Part shown: positions 33,110 to 44,374 of the stretch, piece by piece | How the letters are laid out: each line of letters opens with the position of its first letter | Numbering within the stretch: position 1 is the first letter of the stretch | Assembly (NCBI RefSeq): GCF_947507565.1 | Contig: NC_089184.1 | Coordinates: 2,976,001-3,040,000 of the forward strand | Source: Oscarella lobularis | Lineage: Eukaryota; Porifera; Homoscleromorpha; Homosclerophorida; Oscarellidae | Direction of reading: 5' to 3' | Length of the DNA: 64,000 nt | Made by a program: the position numbers and the translations under genes | The notes under the pieces: generated by a model | Database searches by the model: none | What the model was told of the DNA's origin: nothing | Seen by the model: the letters and a program-made list of their open reading frames with translations, nothing else

Positions 33110-33330
33110 GGTACCATAGTGCAGGGCCAAAATCATCTTCCCTTGTTTTGATGACGAATGACCAAGGAATTCACGGTGACCATGTTCGAGCGAAAGAGAT
33201 GGACTCATCTTGATCATTCCTTTATGCAGAGAAGACAACACACCTCATATGAAGTGAGGAACGTCATGAGGTAAAGTCTGTTTTTCGAGAATGCTCTTTG
33301 GCTGAAGGAGTGCTCACTCCGCGAAGGCCA
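33110..33330 (+). pseudogene. Fragment of the unknown gene at 37901-38578
   Basis: 33116-33310 repeats 38350-38540 (ATCTTCCCTTGTTTTGAT, GACCAAGGAATTCA, TCTTGATCATTCCTT, GCAGAGAAGACAACACACCTCAT) with indels that break the frame. The similarity continues through the 3' flank to about 33540. Confidence 0.8.
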
Positions 33331-33738
33331 AACCTAAACAGACCAGATGTTCGTATATCATGCGCGTGACTGCAGAACGGAAAGATCGGTTTTTGTATGT
33401 GTTTCTTTTGGTAGCAGCATGTTCTTCTTTTCAGCTGTCTGTCACCTTCATAATTCTTTCTATAGCTTTTCTGTCTTTGAAACACTTAGGTTGGAATTTC
33501 ACGGTTCTGGATAGTAACAGCATCAAATAGTACCAGTGGACCGTTATCAAAAACATACTATTCTGATAGGTTACGCCCAAGAGCAAACCAAACCAAAAGG
33601 AGCCCCGTCGTGAAAACTTAATAAACAAACATAACTCATGGTGCAGCGACAAAGGCACAATTAAAAAGCGAGTACCGTACCAACGCTAATCCGGGGGTAC
33701 TGTTCGAATCCGGGGCGTCTCAGCTTTCGAAGGCGAAC

Positions 33739-34740
33739 ATGTCAACGTTCGTCACCAGCGGCTCTACGACGTGTCCTCCGGCACGACCTTGGTCGGAAGA
33801 GGCTCTAACTGTCCTAAAGTCTTCGCATGAAGCGTCAGCGGCGAGAAAAGTCAAGACGTGGACGCGCAAGGGCGTTCCGTTGACGATTCGCGTCGAATTG
33901 TGGCTCCAATGCACCGGAGCTGCCGATTTTCTCTCAACCTATGTCGGTTTCTATGAAGAAATGCTCAGAGAAATGTTTGGTGAGTCATTAATTAATTAAT
34001 TAATTAATCGCATACAATAATAATTTTCAATGTTGTATTCCTAGGCCGCACGACGTGTCTCAAAATCCCGACGGTTCTCGCTCATCTTCATCCAGAAATT
34101 CGTTCGTGTCCACCTCTCGCTCCTCTCGTTCTCCTTCACTTTTTCGACGAGGAGCAATGCTTTGCATGTGCAACGTGCCTCCTAGAAACGTTTTGAAGCA
34201 ACGAAACGTTCTCTCGTCGATTTGGCTCGCTCTCGATTAGTACGTATATGCAATGTCTAATGGGGATTTAAAAAAGTGTTTTTCACTACTTCCTAGAGAT
34301 CTTCGTTTCGATATCTTGTGTCTCTGGCTCAGCGTTGCAGCAGCACGAAGCTCTCACTTCGTCACGAAGAAATGTATAAACAGTTGTCCGGATGGCTCAC
34401 TTGGTTGTTTGAATGCCTGCCTTTTCCTTCATTGATGTATGTGAGAGTAAACGGGATTCGTGTTCATCTTATTAGGTTCGTGTAATGCGATTGCTATTTT
34501 GTTGAAGGTCCTACATTGCTACATCGTATCGGCTTTGCCATTATCAAACGATATCATAGCACGTTTAGGTCCCGGGATCCACCAGGTTTTTTTAGTGCTT
34601 ATTCTTTTGAGAGAGCCTAGCTGATACTTCTTTTTTTGTTTTTTTGGGGGTGACGTTAGCAAGTCAGTTGGCGAGTTTTTGTCTCAAGCTTCGCTCTCAG
34701 GAGATGATCTACTCAAAGTTCAGAGTTGTAGCAATTAGAC
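33739..34740 (+). pseudogene. TBC1D24-like copy 1, truncated and frameshifted
   Basis: Starts like the intact gene at 39160 (KVKTWTRKGVPLTIRVELWL) but lacks about 90 bases at the start of the second exon. It has an extra A at about 34487 (GTGTAATGCGATTG against GTGTATGCGATTG), which shifts the frame in the last TBC exon, and it stops before any TLDc sequence. Its first intron has a GT donor where the other two copies have GC. Confidence 0.8.
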
Positions 34741-34880
34741 TCGATTGGTAGTTTTGCACGCGCAGATGACAGCGCGCTACCAGGGAGCTAGCACGTGGTC
34801 ATCACGCGTGGAGGCGTGATCCTCAGTAGTCCTATCTCTTCTTCGAACGTCTTTTGTAGAAAGACAAACAACCAAGAAGA

Positions 34881-35953
34881 ATGGAAATGGCAGCAATAAG
34901 CGGAGGAATGTCAGGGTAAGGCAGGACAAGAGACGAGCGCAAGTGCATGCGACAATCACGCCCTTTTCCGCTTCACTTTTCCGCTTCACTGCTAGCTTAG
35001 TTACGAGTACCTTCTTTAGCGTAAAGGGCCTACTTGACATTGGATCAGCGTCTGCAAACTTAGCGAAGTCGAGCTTCGAGGCGAAAGAGGCGAAGGAGCG
35101 TCTCCACCAAATGGCAAAGCCCCACTTCATCCTCACGATCAGAATCAAAAACACGACGCCGTACACTTGGACCATGCCCCAGGCCTACTTCAAACACGGC
35201 CTTACGAGCGTCTGTCCTCCCCTCCAAGTTGCTCCAAACGATGTCGCCGAGTGGACGGTGAACTCGCAAGTGTATGGGAACATAGTCGAAGGGACGCTAC
35301 GCTACGACGTGGAGCCGACGGATACTATTTGCTTTGCGATGATGTTTCGCGTGACTGGCAATAATTCTTGCTGCGGTTGCTGCCGTTCAGGAGGACAGCA
35401 AAACATTTGGTCAGGAGAGGTAAAAGGTCTATATCGCGAGGACGAGGGAGCGAACGCCTAGTGTCTGTTTTAGGTTGTCAGGATTACGGATAACTTTGAA
35501 TTTGGTAAAAAGAGAAAAGTCAAAAATCTTGTTTACTTGCCGACACTTCACGAGTATTTGCAAGACAAGCGCCGGGTTCGCGATGGCAATTGCTGCACGA
35601 CCGTTCAAAGGTCGGCGTCGGGGGATTATGAAATTTACGGCATCATGGCTCCGTCGCAGACACCGGAAATGCTTGTCGACGTGATGCACACAAGGTCCCC
35701 CCCGCAAGGACCCCAATCGCAGCAGCCGGCTCAGCCTCTCCCCCCAAGTCGCCGGTCGAGCGATGCGCAAATCAACCGTCGCGACAGCGCTCTCGACGTG
35801 CCTTTACTAGGCCCCGCGCAAACGCAGCCGAGATTCGGAATGGCCACCGTGCACCAGCAGGGAAATCCTGTGCGCATGTCAAGCACAGTCGGTGGCGGCT
35901 CGATGGCGATGGTGCCTGAAATGCTTAAAATGTCGAGTTACAACGTCAATTGA
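34881..35953 (+). CDS. Actinoporin-like-fold protein with proline-rich tail
   Basis: Three exons (34881-34915, 34996-35419, 35474-35953) join in frame to 312 residues. A short N-terminal segment and helix precede HFILTIRIKNTTPYTW, QAYFKHGLTSVCPP, IVEGTLRYDVEP and ICFAMMFRV, with a late GDYEIYGIMAPSQTP strand. This order of strands resembles the actinoporin-like (sea anemone cytotoxin) fold, a membrane-binding pore-forming family also found outside cnidarians. Differences are a Cys-rich loop (CCGCC) and a Pro/Gln-rich C-terminal tail of ~85 residues, and no signal peptide is visible. The fold match is by eye and weak; the protein may have a non-toxin role. Confidence 0.5.
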
Positions 35954-36590
<637 letters not shown>

Positions 36591-36649
36591 ATCGCATGGT
36601 GCAACGACATATGTACAATCGTCTCTCGCCGAAAAGCGACTCGAAAGAA

Positions 36650-37480
36650 TACAGATCCGGGGGTGCTGTTCTTATACGGGACGCCTCAGGTTTCGAAGCA
36701 AACATGTCAACATTCGTCGCCAGCAACTCTACGACGTGTCCGCCGGCACGACCTTGGTTGGAAGAAGCTCTAACGGTGCTAAAGTCTTGGCCTGTAGCAT
36801 CGGCGTCGAGAAAAGTAAGACGTGAACACGCAAGGGCGTTACTTCGACGATTCGCGTCGAATTGTGGCTCAAATGCAAAGGAGCTGCGGTTTCTATGAAG
36901 AACGCTTAGAGAAATGTTTGGCAAGTCGTTAATTAAATACTAAATTTCATTACGTTAACTAATAATTAAAATTTTCCCAGGCGTCGATTTGAATTTCAAA
37001 TTTTTGCGTCATCAGTCCGCACGCCGTGCTTCAAAATGTTAACGGTTCTCGCTCGTCGTTCTTGCATTTGCCACGTGTCTCCTTACATCAAAGAGAATTT
37101 CTTACTGCAAATCGATTTGAAGCAAGGAAGCGTTCTCTTGTCCATTTTGCTTGATTAGTGTGTATGCAATTTTTAACTTGGATTTATTTAATTTTTACTA
37201 TTCCATACAGATTTTTGTTTTGATATCTTGTGTCTGTTACTCATGGCTGAGGCAGTACGAAGAAATGATTAATTAATTAGAATCTTTTTGAACTTCTTTA
37301 TTTTAGGAGTTAGTTTATCTACTCAAAAGCTAAGAGTCTCTACCTCATTCGTTTCTATTTTCAATTTTCAGCAGAAGAGAAATTATTTTTATAGAAAAAC
37401 GGCCTAGAATTGCAGAACCAGAGAAGTTTCTTCTTGGCTCTTCGCGTTCTCGTGTAACTGTTGCTCCACAACTTGGCTAT
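36650..37480 (+). pseudogene. TBC1D24-like copy 2, degenerate
   Basis: 36680-36925 repeats the first TBC exon (AACATTCGTCGCCAGC, ACGTGTCCGCCGGCACGACC) with frameshifts. Around 36980-37180 and 37200-37350 there are scraps of the later exons (GTCGATTTGAATTTCAAATTT, TTTGATATCTTGTGTCT). No usable frame remains. It is the most decayed of the three copies. Confidence 0.75.
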
Positions 37481-37900
37481 TCATTGTCCATTATCTGAAT
37501 CTAATGGCAAGTATGTACAGTACATATTTTTGAAACACATAATTATAGTGTTGCTATACCTTAATAAGTGAGCGTAATGTTATCGTTACAAGACCTCATC
37601 TGCGCTAGTCCTACTGTACTGCTCTATTCTTTTGCAGAGTTATTCTTTAGAACTGACGATAATTTAATTTTGACAGTTTTGCTGGTAAGGCGTCAAACTA
37701 ACAGTATTCTTTTGGCATTGTAATTAGCAATGCTACTGTACTTTTAACTACTTAATTCGTTTTAATTTTGATTGATTTATTAATAATTAATAATATAGTG
37801 TCACGTGTTCTGCTAATACCCTTCGCTTCAGTATTCACTCATCTCAAGAAATTGAGGTGAGATCGAACAATTAGCTAGTTTATTTTGAAACACAACGGTA

Positions 37901-38578
37901 GTGACAAGGGAACGCTGCGTGCATACACTGTACTGTTCTCCCGTGAAACACACTTGCCAGGTCCGGGATATATTGGTAGTGCACATCCCGTATAGAAAAA
38001 TGGTATTCGTCGCGGCTGCAGGAAAACTGGGAGAAGTTCGTGCTTCTTCACAGTGTCAGTGCTGTGGCTGCTGTAAACGCAGTTGCATTGAACTGTATAG
38101 AACCAGAATGCCGTGCTTCGTTAAAGGATGCCAGGAAACGGGGTCTTATGGAGTTATCGTGAAAGAAACGGGCCAAGGAAACTATTCGCGTATGTATGCT
38201 GTTTCATGTTTGAACCACAGGGAGAAGGAAGTTGAGCGGAGAACGAAAGCTCGTCGAATCAGTGCCTTTGTTCATCCCACCGCGAGTTCAGAAGAGTATC
38301 CCGAGCTAGCGGAGGAAGTTATTGTGCTAGAGAATATTTCAGTAGCGGTGTGCAGGGTCAACATCATCTTTCCTTGTTTTGATTACGAATGCGATGACCA
38401 AGGAATTCATGGCGGCCATGTTCGAGCGAGAAGTAATGGACGCATCTTGATCATTCCTTCATGCAGAGAAGACAACACACCTCATAGTGGGAAACGTCAT
38501 GAGGTGAAGTCTGTTTATCAAGAAGGGGAGAATGCTCTGTGGCTGGAGGAGTGCTCACTCCGCGAAGGCCAAACCTAA
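37901..38578 (+). CDS. Unrecognised Cys-rich intracellular-type protein
   Basis: A single open frame of 225 residues; ATG 38000 (MVFVAAAGKLGEV) is an alternative start giving 192. A Cys cluster (CQCCGCCKRSC ... CFVKGC) precedes a charged region and a late GGHVRARSNGRILIIPSC segment. That segment recalls the GAHV...YIVP.C pattern of small uncharacterised Cys/His proteins, but I cannot name the family. The C-terminal third and the 3' flank are duplicated at 33110-33540. No signal peptide or membrane helix is evident. Confidence 0.5.
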   Translation: MTRERCVHTLYCSPVKHTCQVRDILVVHIPYRKMVFVAAAGKLGEVRASSQCQCCGCCKRSCIELYRTRMPCFVKGCQETGSYGVIVKETGQGNYSRMYAVSCLNHREKEVERRTKARRISAFVHPTASSEEYPELAEEVIVLENISVAVCRVNIIFPCFDYECDDQGIHGGHVRARSNGRILIIPSCREDNTPHSGKRHEVKSVYQEGENALWLEECSLREGQT

Positions 38579-39035
38579 GCAGACCAGATGTGCGTATATC
38601 ATGCGCATGACAGCAGAACTGAAAGCTCAGTTTTTGTATGTGTTTGGTAGCTGCGTAGCATGTTCTTCTTTTCAGTTGTCTGTAACGTTCATAAATCTTT
38701 CTATAGCTTTTTCTGTCTTTGAAACACTTAGGTTGGAATTTCACGGTTCTCGATAGTAACAGCATTAACTAGTACCAGTGGAACGTTATCAAACACATTC
38801 TGATCGGTTAATTGCAATGTAACATAATTATGTTATATTATATTTTACTATTATGTTATTGTATTATATTCGATTATATAATTGTCACTATTTGCAGTGT
38901 TGTTTGGCTGCCTTTTTTGAGCCGCATCTGATCGGTTAGGCCGATCGACACACAAAGAGAGCCTCATTTTGCAAATCCTTAAGAATGACACAATTCATTG
39001 TGCGGAGACAAAGGAACGACAGTCTCTTACCGAGT

Positions 39036-39090
39036 AGTCACTAAATAGCGAGGAAAGTAGTCACTAAATACAGAGGAAAGTAGTCACGGA
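39036..39090. repeat. Short tandem repeat, ~23-bp unit
   Basis: GTAGTCACTAAATA...GAGGAAA is repeated just over two times immediately before the intact TBC1D24-like gene. Confidence 0.7.
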
Positions 39091-39159
39091 ATATCACTAA
39101 TCCGGGGGTGCTGTTCGTCTCCGGGACGTCTACCTTTTGGAAGCCGACGAAGCGAATAC

Positions 39160-41218
39160 ATGCCAACATTCGTCGCCAGCGACTCTACGACGTGTCCGCC
39201 TGCTCGACCTTGGTTGGAAGAGTCTCTACTAGTTCTGAAGTCGTTTCCTGAAACGTCAGCAGCGAGAAAAGTCAAGACGTGGACGCGCAAAGGCGTTCCT
39301 TCGACGATTCGCGTCGAATTGTGGCTCAAGTGCACCGGAGCTGTCGATTTTCTCTTGAACTATGCCGGTTTCTATGAGGAAACCCTCAGAGAAATGTTTG
39401 GCAAGTCAATAATTTAAAAAATCGAATAATAAATAATTCAATGTTTTATTCCCATAGGCGATTCTCTCCCGGAATCGTTTGAGTTGCCTCAAAGCTTTCG
39501 CCCGAGCGTCGATTTGGATTTCAAATTTTTGACGTCATCAGGCCGCACGACGTGTCTCAAAATCCTGACGGTTCTCGCTCATCTCCATCCCGAAATTCGC
39601 TCGTGTCCACTTCTCGCTCCTCTCGTTGTCATTCTCCTTCACTTTCTCGACGAGGAGCAATGCTTTGCATGTGCAACGTGCCTTCTTACGTCGAAAAGAA
39701 TTTTATACTTGGATCAGTCATCGAAACGATTTGAAGCGACGAAACGTTCTCTCGTTGATTTGGCTCGCTCTCGATCAGTAAGTATAAGTAATATCTAATA
39801 AAGATTTAACCTAAAAAAATTTATATATTTTTAGAGATCTTCGTTTCGATATCTTATATCTCTTGCTCAGCGTCGCAGCAGCACGAAGCTGTCACTTCGT
39901 CACGAAGAAATGTATAAACAGTTGTCCGGATGGCTCACTTGGTTGTTTGAATGCCTGCCTTTTCCCTCATTGGTATTTGTATAGCCTATGTGAGAGTAAA
40001 CGGGATTCATGTTCATCTTATTAGGTTCGTGTATGCGATTGCTATTTTGTTGAAGGTCCTAAAGTGCTGTATCGTGTCGGCTTGGCCATCATCAAACGAT
40101 ATCATAACACGTTTAGGTCGCGAGATCCACCAGGTTCTTTTTAGTGCTTATTCTGTTGAGAGAGTCTAGCTGATTCTCCTTTCTTTGGTGTAGGGGGTGA
40201 CGTTAGCAAGTCAGTTGGCGAGTTTTTGTCTCAAGCTTCGCTCTCAGGAGATGATCTACTCAAAGTTCAGAGTGTCTACCTCGTTTTCTTCCAAATTTTC
40301 ATGTGCACTTTTTTTAGGCTGGCTTTTCTATTCGAAGAATATCTCGACAGCTTCTACTACGATACCAATCCAGAAATATTGCTGCTACTCGAGACCTTGA
40401 GGAGGGTACTGTTGGCTCTCCTTTAGCTTTAGCTCCACGGCTTGACTATACCTCGTCCATTATCTCAAGCCAATCTCAAGTCCATAGTCTACTTTTTTGA
40501 AAAATTAATTGTACTTTAAATGGACTTTAGTTCCAATTGCTCTGGTCTTGGCTGCCTGCAAGGAGTCAAGTTCTTCGTCCCACGTGTCTCTTTGACACGA
40601 AGGAACATGGCTATAGGTGAGTAAAATCTACAGTTGCTTTTCTAAAAATGTTTAATTAATTGCGTGCACGAATAATTTATGCCAATATTTTTTCCTATTT
40701 TGCACTGAGGCTCGTTTAGTCTTCAGACGCTCTACAGAAAGTGCGGTTCGAATTACCCGCTGCTTTTATTGGTGAAAACGTCTAAGGAAGAAGTATAGAT
40801 GAAATATTCTTTCATGTGGATATATTTAATTTTCTCAGTTCCTTGGTGCCTTTGTTTCTGTTGAAATTGAAGGAAACGTTGACAAGTTTCACTACTTTGG
40901 TACGGGTGAGACGTTTCTGTTTAGCTTAGCTGCAGATCCGGTCAAGTACGAATGGAGAGAAAGCCATCCGCAGTCGTATTTCGTTGCTGGTGATAGTTCT
41001 TGTTTTGCTATAGGTGGAGGAGGAAAGTAAGTAGAATGCATGTGCAGTGCACCTGGTATTTTCTGAGACTTACTAGGGGATATGGCTTATGGCTTGATCG
41101 AGAACTGAATAGAGGAATGAGCTGTCTGTGTGACACCTTTTGCAATGATTCACTTTGCTCTACCGGAGTCGATGGATATTTTCTTATAACCTCTGTTGAA
41201 GTGTATTCATTTTTGTAA
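39160..41218 (+). CDS. TBC1D24-like protein (TBC + TLDc), copy 3
   Basis: Exon 1 (39160-39400) opens a TBC domain (KVKTWTRKGVPSTIRVELWL). Exon 2 (39458-39777) continues it (LAHLHPEIRSCPLLAPL, LLHFLDEEQCFACA). Exon 3 reads EEMYKQLSGWLTWLFECLPF, and the next VRVCDCYFVEGPKVLYRVGL. After a middle region, TLDc exons read GYSLQTLYRKCGSNYPLLLL, FGAFVSVEIEG, FHYFGTGETFLFSL and YGLWLDRELNRGMSC, ending in TAA at 41216-41218. TBC+TLDc is the TBC1D24/Skywalker architecture, linked to vesicle trafficking and oxidative-stress resistance. Intron 1 uses a GC donor. It converges on the Deltex-like gene with only ~180 bases between stop codons. Confidence 0.8.
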
Positions 41219-41395
41219 AAGTTTACAGTCTAACTAGCGTACGCCAAGTTTGAATGCGATTACGATACGAATGTAGCTAAAGAGGTTCGTTGGTGTGACG
41301 TTGCTTTTGTTGTAATCTAAGGGTTGTGACGTTTAGTCTACTGTGTGAAACGCGATAGTGTAAGAACGTTGATATATAAGAGTGGGCTCCAGGTA

Positions 41396-43884
41396 TTAAA
41401 TGACTCCTTTTGACTCTAATTCCTTTTTTACTCTTTGTAGATAGCCAGGGTCGGGGTAACCATAGTGATCTCTACAAGACGAGCAAAAAATGTGTGAAAC
41501 TTTATCTGAGAGTCGGTAAAGCCTTACGCTCCGCCGTTTCGACGTGTCTTGTGATGAATGTCGTCCCAAGTGATCACACCGTCTTGCCCAGAGGTAACAG
41601 ATCGCCCAATTGTAAAAGTCAGACGCCTCTCAAATGCTATCTGAAGCAGATCCAAAACTTCTCTCCCTTCCTTGCTATCCGGAAGGTACGCAATTCTCAT
41701 CGTTCCAGAGTATGGCTGTCCGGGAGTGGGATGCTCTTCCGTCTGTACCCCGCTAGGTAAATTGTACGTAATTTTTATTGTTTTGTTTGACTCGTATCCA
41801 GGCAGAGAGGAATTTAATAGTTGGGCATGCATTGTGGATCCTTTCGGTTGGTTTCCTACAATAATTCCGAATGATTTTTGACAAAACGGGCAAACGGGTG
41901 AAGTGAGTTTGCAGCGACACGATCGACAGATTCTGTGCTCACTATCACATGGCAGTTGTATCATAGGGTTTTTCTTGGTTGGGGATTCACAGCATATCGA
42001 GCACTCTGCTGTTGATTGATTCGTAGAATGACTTCTTCCTAAAAGAGGTTGCGGTCAAGGAAAGTATGCCACTATAGTGACAGTATTTGTTCAGACACTA
42101 TTTCACGAAACAACAAATCATACGACAGGCTGACAGCGAATTCGAGTACGTTCAAACAAGCACTTCAAGGTCTCTTACCTATGCTAGCTCTTGTCTTGCA
42201 TTCCTTTTCAAAGGCAAAAGCCGTTTCGTCATCAATGTTTATAAAGATGACTTGAACGACAGAAGAACTGGGCACCTTGCTAAAGAAATCTTCAACGGCG
42301 GTAAAGAGTGTCGTGGCGCATTTGTCTTTGGGCATGCCAAAGATACCTGATCCGAGTCCTGGCATTGCTATGGATTTTAGGTTTTTTTCGGATGCCACTT
42401 TGAGCGCGTTGTAACAGGTGAGCTTCAACATCTCAAGAGTTTTCGCAGAGCGATCACGTTCCCAAGCCGGAGCCACTGCATGAATGACGAACTTGCACGT
42501 GAGATTCCCACCTTTCGTAGCGACAGCGTCTCCTGGGTTCAGTCGTCCTCCTTTTCTTTTCACTATTTCATCACTTTCGTCTTGTATTTCTTTTCCTCCA
42601 GCATCGACAATGGCCTGGGCGACGCCACCCATGTGACGGAGGCATTCGTTAGCGCCATTCACTATTGCATCTACTGATTCTGAAATCAAGTTGCCTCTCT
42701 TCACACATATTTTACGACCTTTGATTGTGAGGGAGGCGAGACTAATACTTGCAGCCTTTGGTAGGGTTTTTAGAACTTCTATCACTTTTTCTTTAGTCTG
42801 TATAACGTTTTCTCTAGGCCCTATAATGATGCACATTGGGCCATCCTGTGTATTCTCGTGACTCATAAGGGCACGGTAATTTGCGAGATTGACATGAATC
42901 TTCATCGCTTCATAGGTGTCTTTGGGCATAGGCAAGCGTGCTTCTTCAAGTTGGTTGCTTATTCCTCTACAGATCTGCTCTACTTTTTCTTTCGCTGTCG
43001 TCACGTCCGACTGAACGCTCGCTGCGACGACGGTGAGCATAGCAAATCTACTGTCAGTCGAAGAACTCCACTTGATTTTTACTTTGCATTTTTTCTCTAT
43101 AGATGCCTGTTCGCCGGGGAGAAATTCGTTTAAGTATTGCATCGTGATGCCGTTCACTTGAAGCGACGGAGTTGAACCTACCGTCGGCTGATTGACGACA
43201 ACTGGTGTCTCGTGATTAAGAGTGGGTGGGTGCCGTTCATAAGCCTCTTGCTCTCTGTCGTACGAATGCTGTTGTGCAGATTCTGGATGTCCGTTCTCTC
43301 TGTAAGGTCGGTGCACGTATTCGGCTCCATATGCTGAGGCAGTTATTTCGCGAACGAGCTGCTGTTCCATTTGCTCAATGTTCTCTATAGGGCCAATCAA
43401 GGCGTTCTGCGTTTTGCTGACGGGCGAAGCGAACATTTGAAGGGGGCTGACAAACTTGACGACTTTGACTTTGAAATGTTGGCCTAGTTGAGAGATTCGC
43501 GACAGTCCAACAAATTCTACCACTTCGCGTGTCAACACGGCAGAGTGAGTCATCGAGGTAAAGACCTGTACAGCAACAACAGTTGTGTTATCTCTTATTA
43601 CTGCGTTCAGGTGCTACCTGCATTGGAAAGTCTGAGGTGGGAGTGGAGCCTGCGTTTGTGGCAAGGGTTGCCCGCTCGCGTCCGCGGTTCGCGGCTCCGG
43701 CTCCTGAAATTAAGATAACGTGTTTCTTTCTTTAGATGACATCGGTTACTGCTCTATTACGTGTTTCGTGAGTATCCCAAAGAGGGGAGCCTCTTGCGAT
43801 GCCAACACTTTTTGTTGCTGCAAAAGCGTTCAGTTCCTGACTAACTTCACCGTAAGGCCTCCATGGACTACTTTGTTTCTCCAT
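41396..43884 (-). CDS. Macrodomain-RING-Deltex C-terminal E3 ligase, copy 1 (DTX3L/PARP9-like)
   Basis: Five exons (43884-43791, 43703-43618, 43565-42179, 42038-41528, 41471-41396) join to 2,154 bases = 717 residues. Order: Ser/Pro-rich start; KH-like repeats (~60-330); a macrodomain (~340-515; VNGANECLRHMGGVAQAI, PGLGSGIFGMP); a RING finger (~535-575; CSIC, PCDSEHRICRSC, CPFC); and the Deltex C-terminal domain (FTIGRSVTSGQDGVITWDDI). The last exon supplies DHYGYPDPGYLQRVKKEL, which completes that domain. Deltex proteins are ubiquitin ligases whose C-terminal domain binds NAD+/ADP-ribose, so here an ADP-ribose reader and an ADP-ribose-directed ligase share one chain. It is transcribed away from the adjacent PARP gene. 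Exon 1 appears to use a GC donor. Confidence 0.88.
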
Positions 43885-44374
43885 AAGCACGCAAAACTCA
43901 CTACTTTATCAGGAAATTCTTTTCGTGCGCAGCCGTTGGCGTCTCTAAGGCAAATGTGTCGAGGGGGATGGAATCGTTACTGAGAATTCGTTCGCTATGA
44001 CCGGAAAAGTATATTTAGCTTGCCTTTTGATTGGTTACTGGGTGGCGAGGATCAGGCGATTACAGAGATCACGCGTCTTTACTGACGCACGTGAATTTGG
44101 TTGCCACTTCCAATTTGACGTCTTTACTGAATGATGTCCGAAAATGCCGAGTTCTCCTTCGCAGGACGCAAACCGTGGTGCGAGGTAAAAAAGTCTGCAA
44201 TGTCTCATCACATACAAAGTTTCCATCTCCTGGTCAGGCTTGCCGAAATCAATTAAATTATGATAAACGGTGCCTCCCACTTTCACCTTAGCCTACACAG
44301 CTGCTTCTGACAAAGGTAAGATGTATGAGTCACATTACTGTTGCTGAGCGATCTTTTGGCGTAGGAACTGACAT
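43885..44374. promoter_or_regulatory. Shared bidirectional promoter, module 1
   Basis: 490 bases separate the divergent ATGs. A block at 43973-44095 (ACTGAGAATTCGTTC; GGAAAAGTAT; TTGATTGGTTACTGGGTGG, containing an inverted CCAAT box) is conserved in module 2 (54663-54785) and, more loosely, at 63851-63975. A short upstream frame beginning MSENAEF (ATG 44134) is also shared with module 2 (ATG 54816) and may be a uORF or unused 5' exon. Confidence 0.7.
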
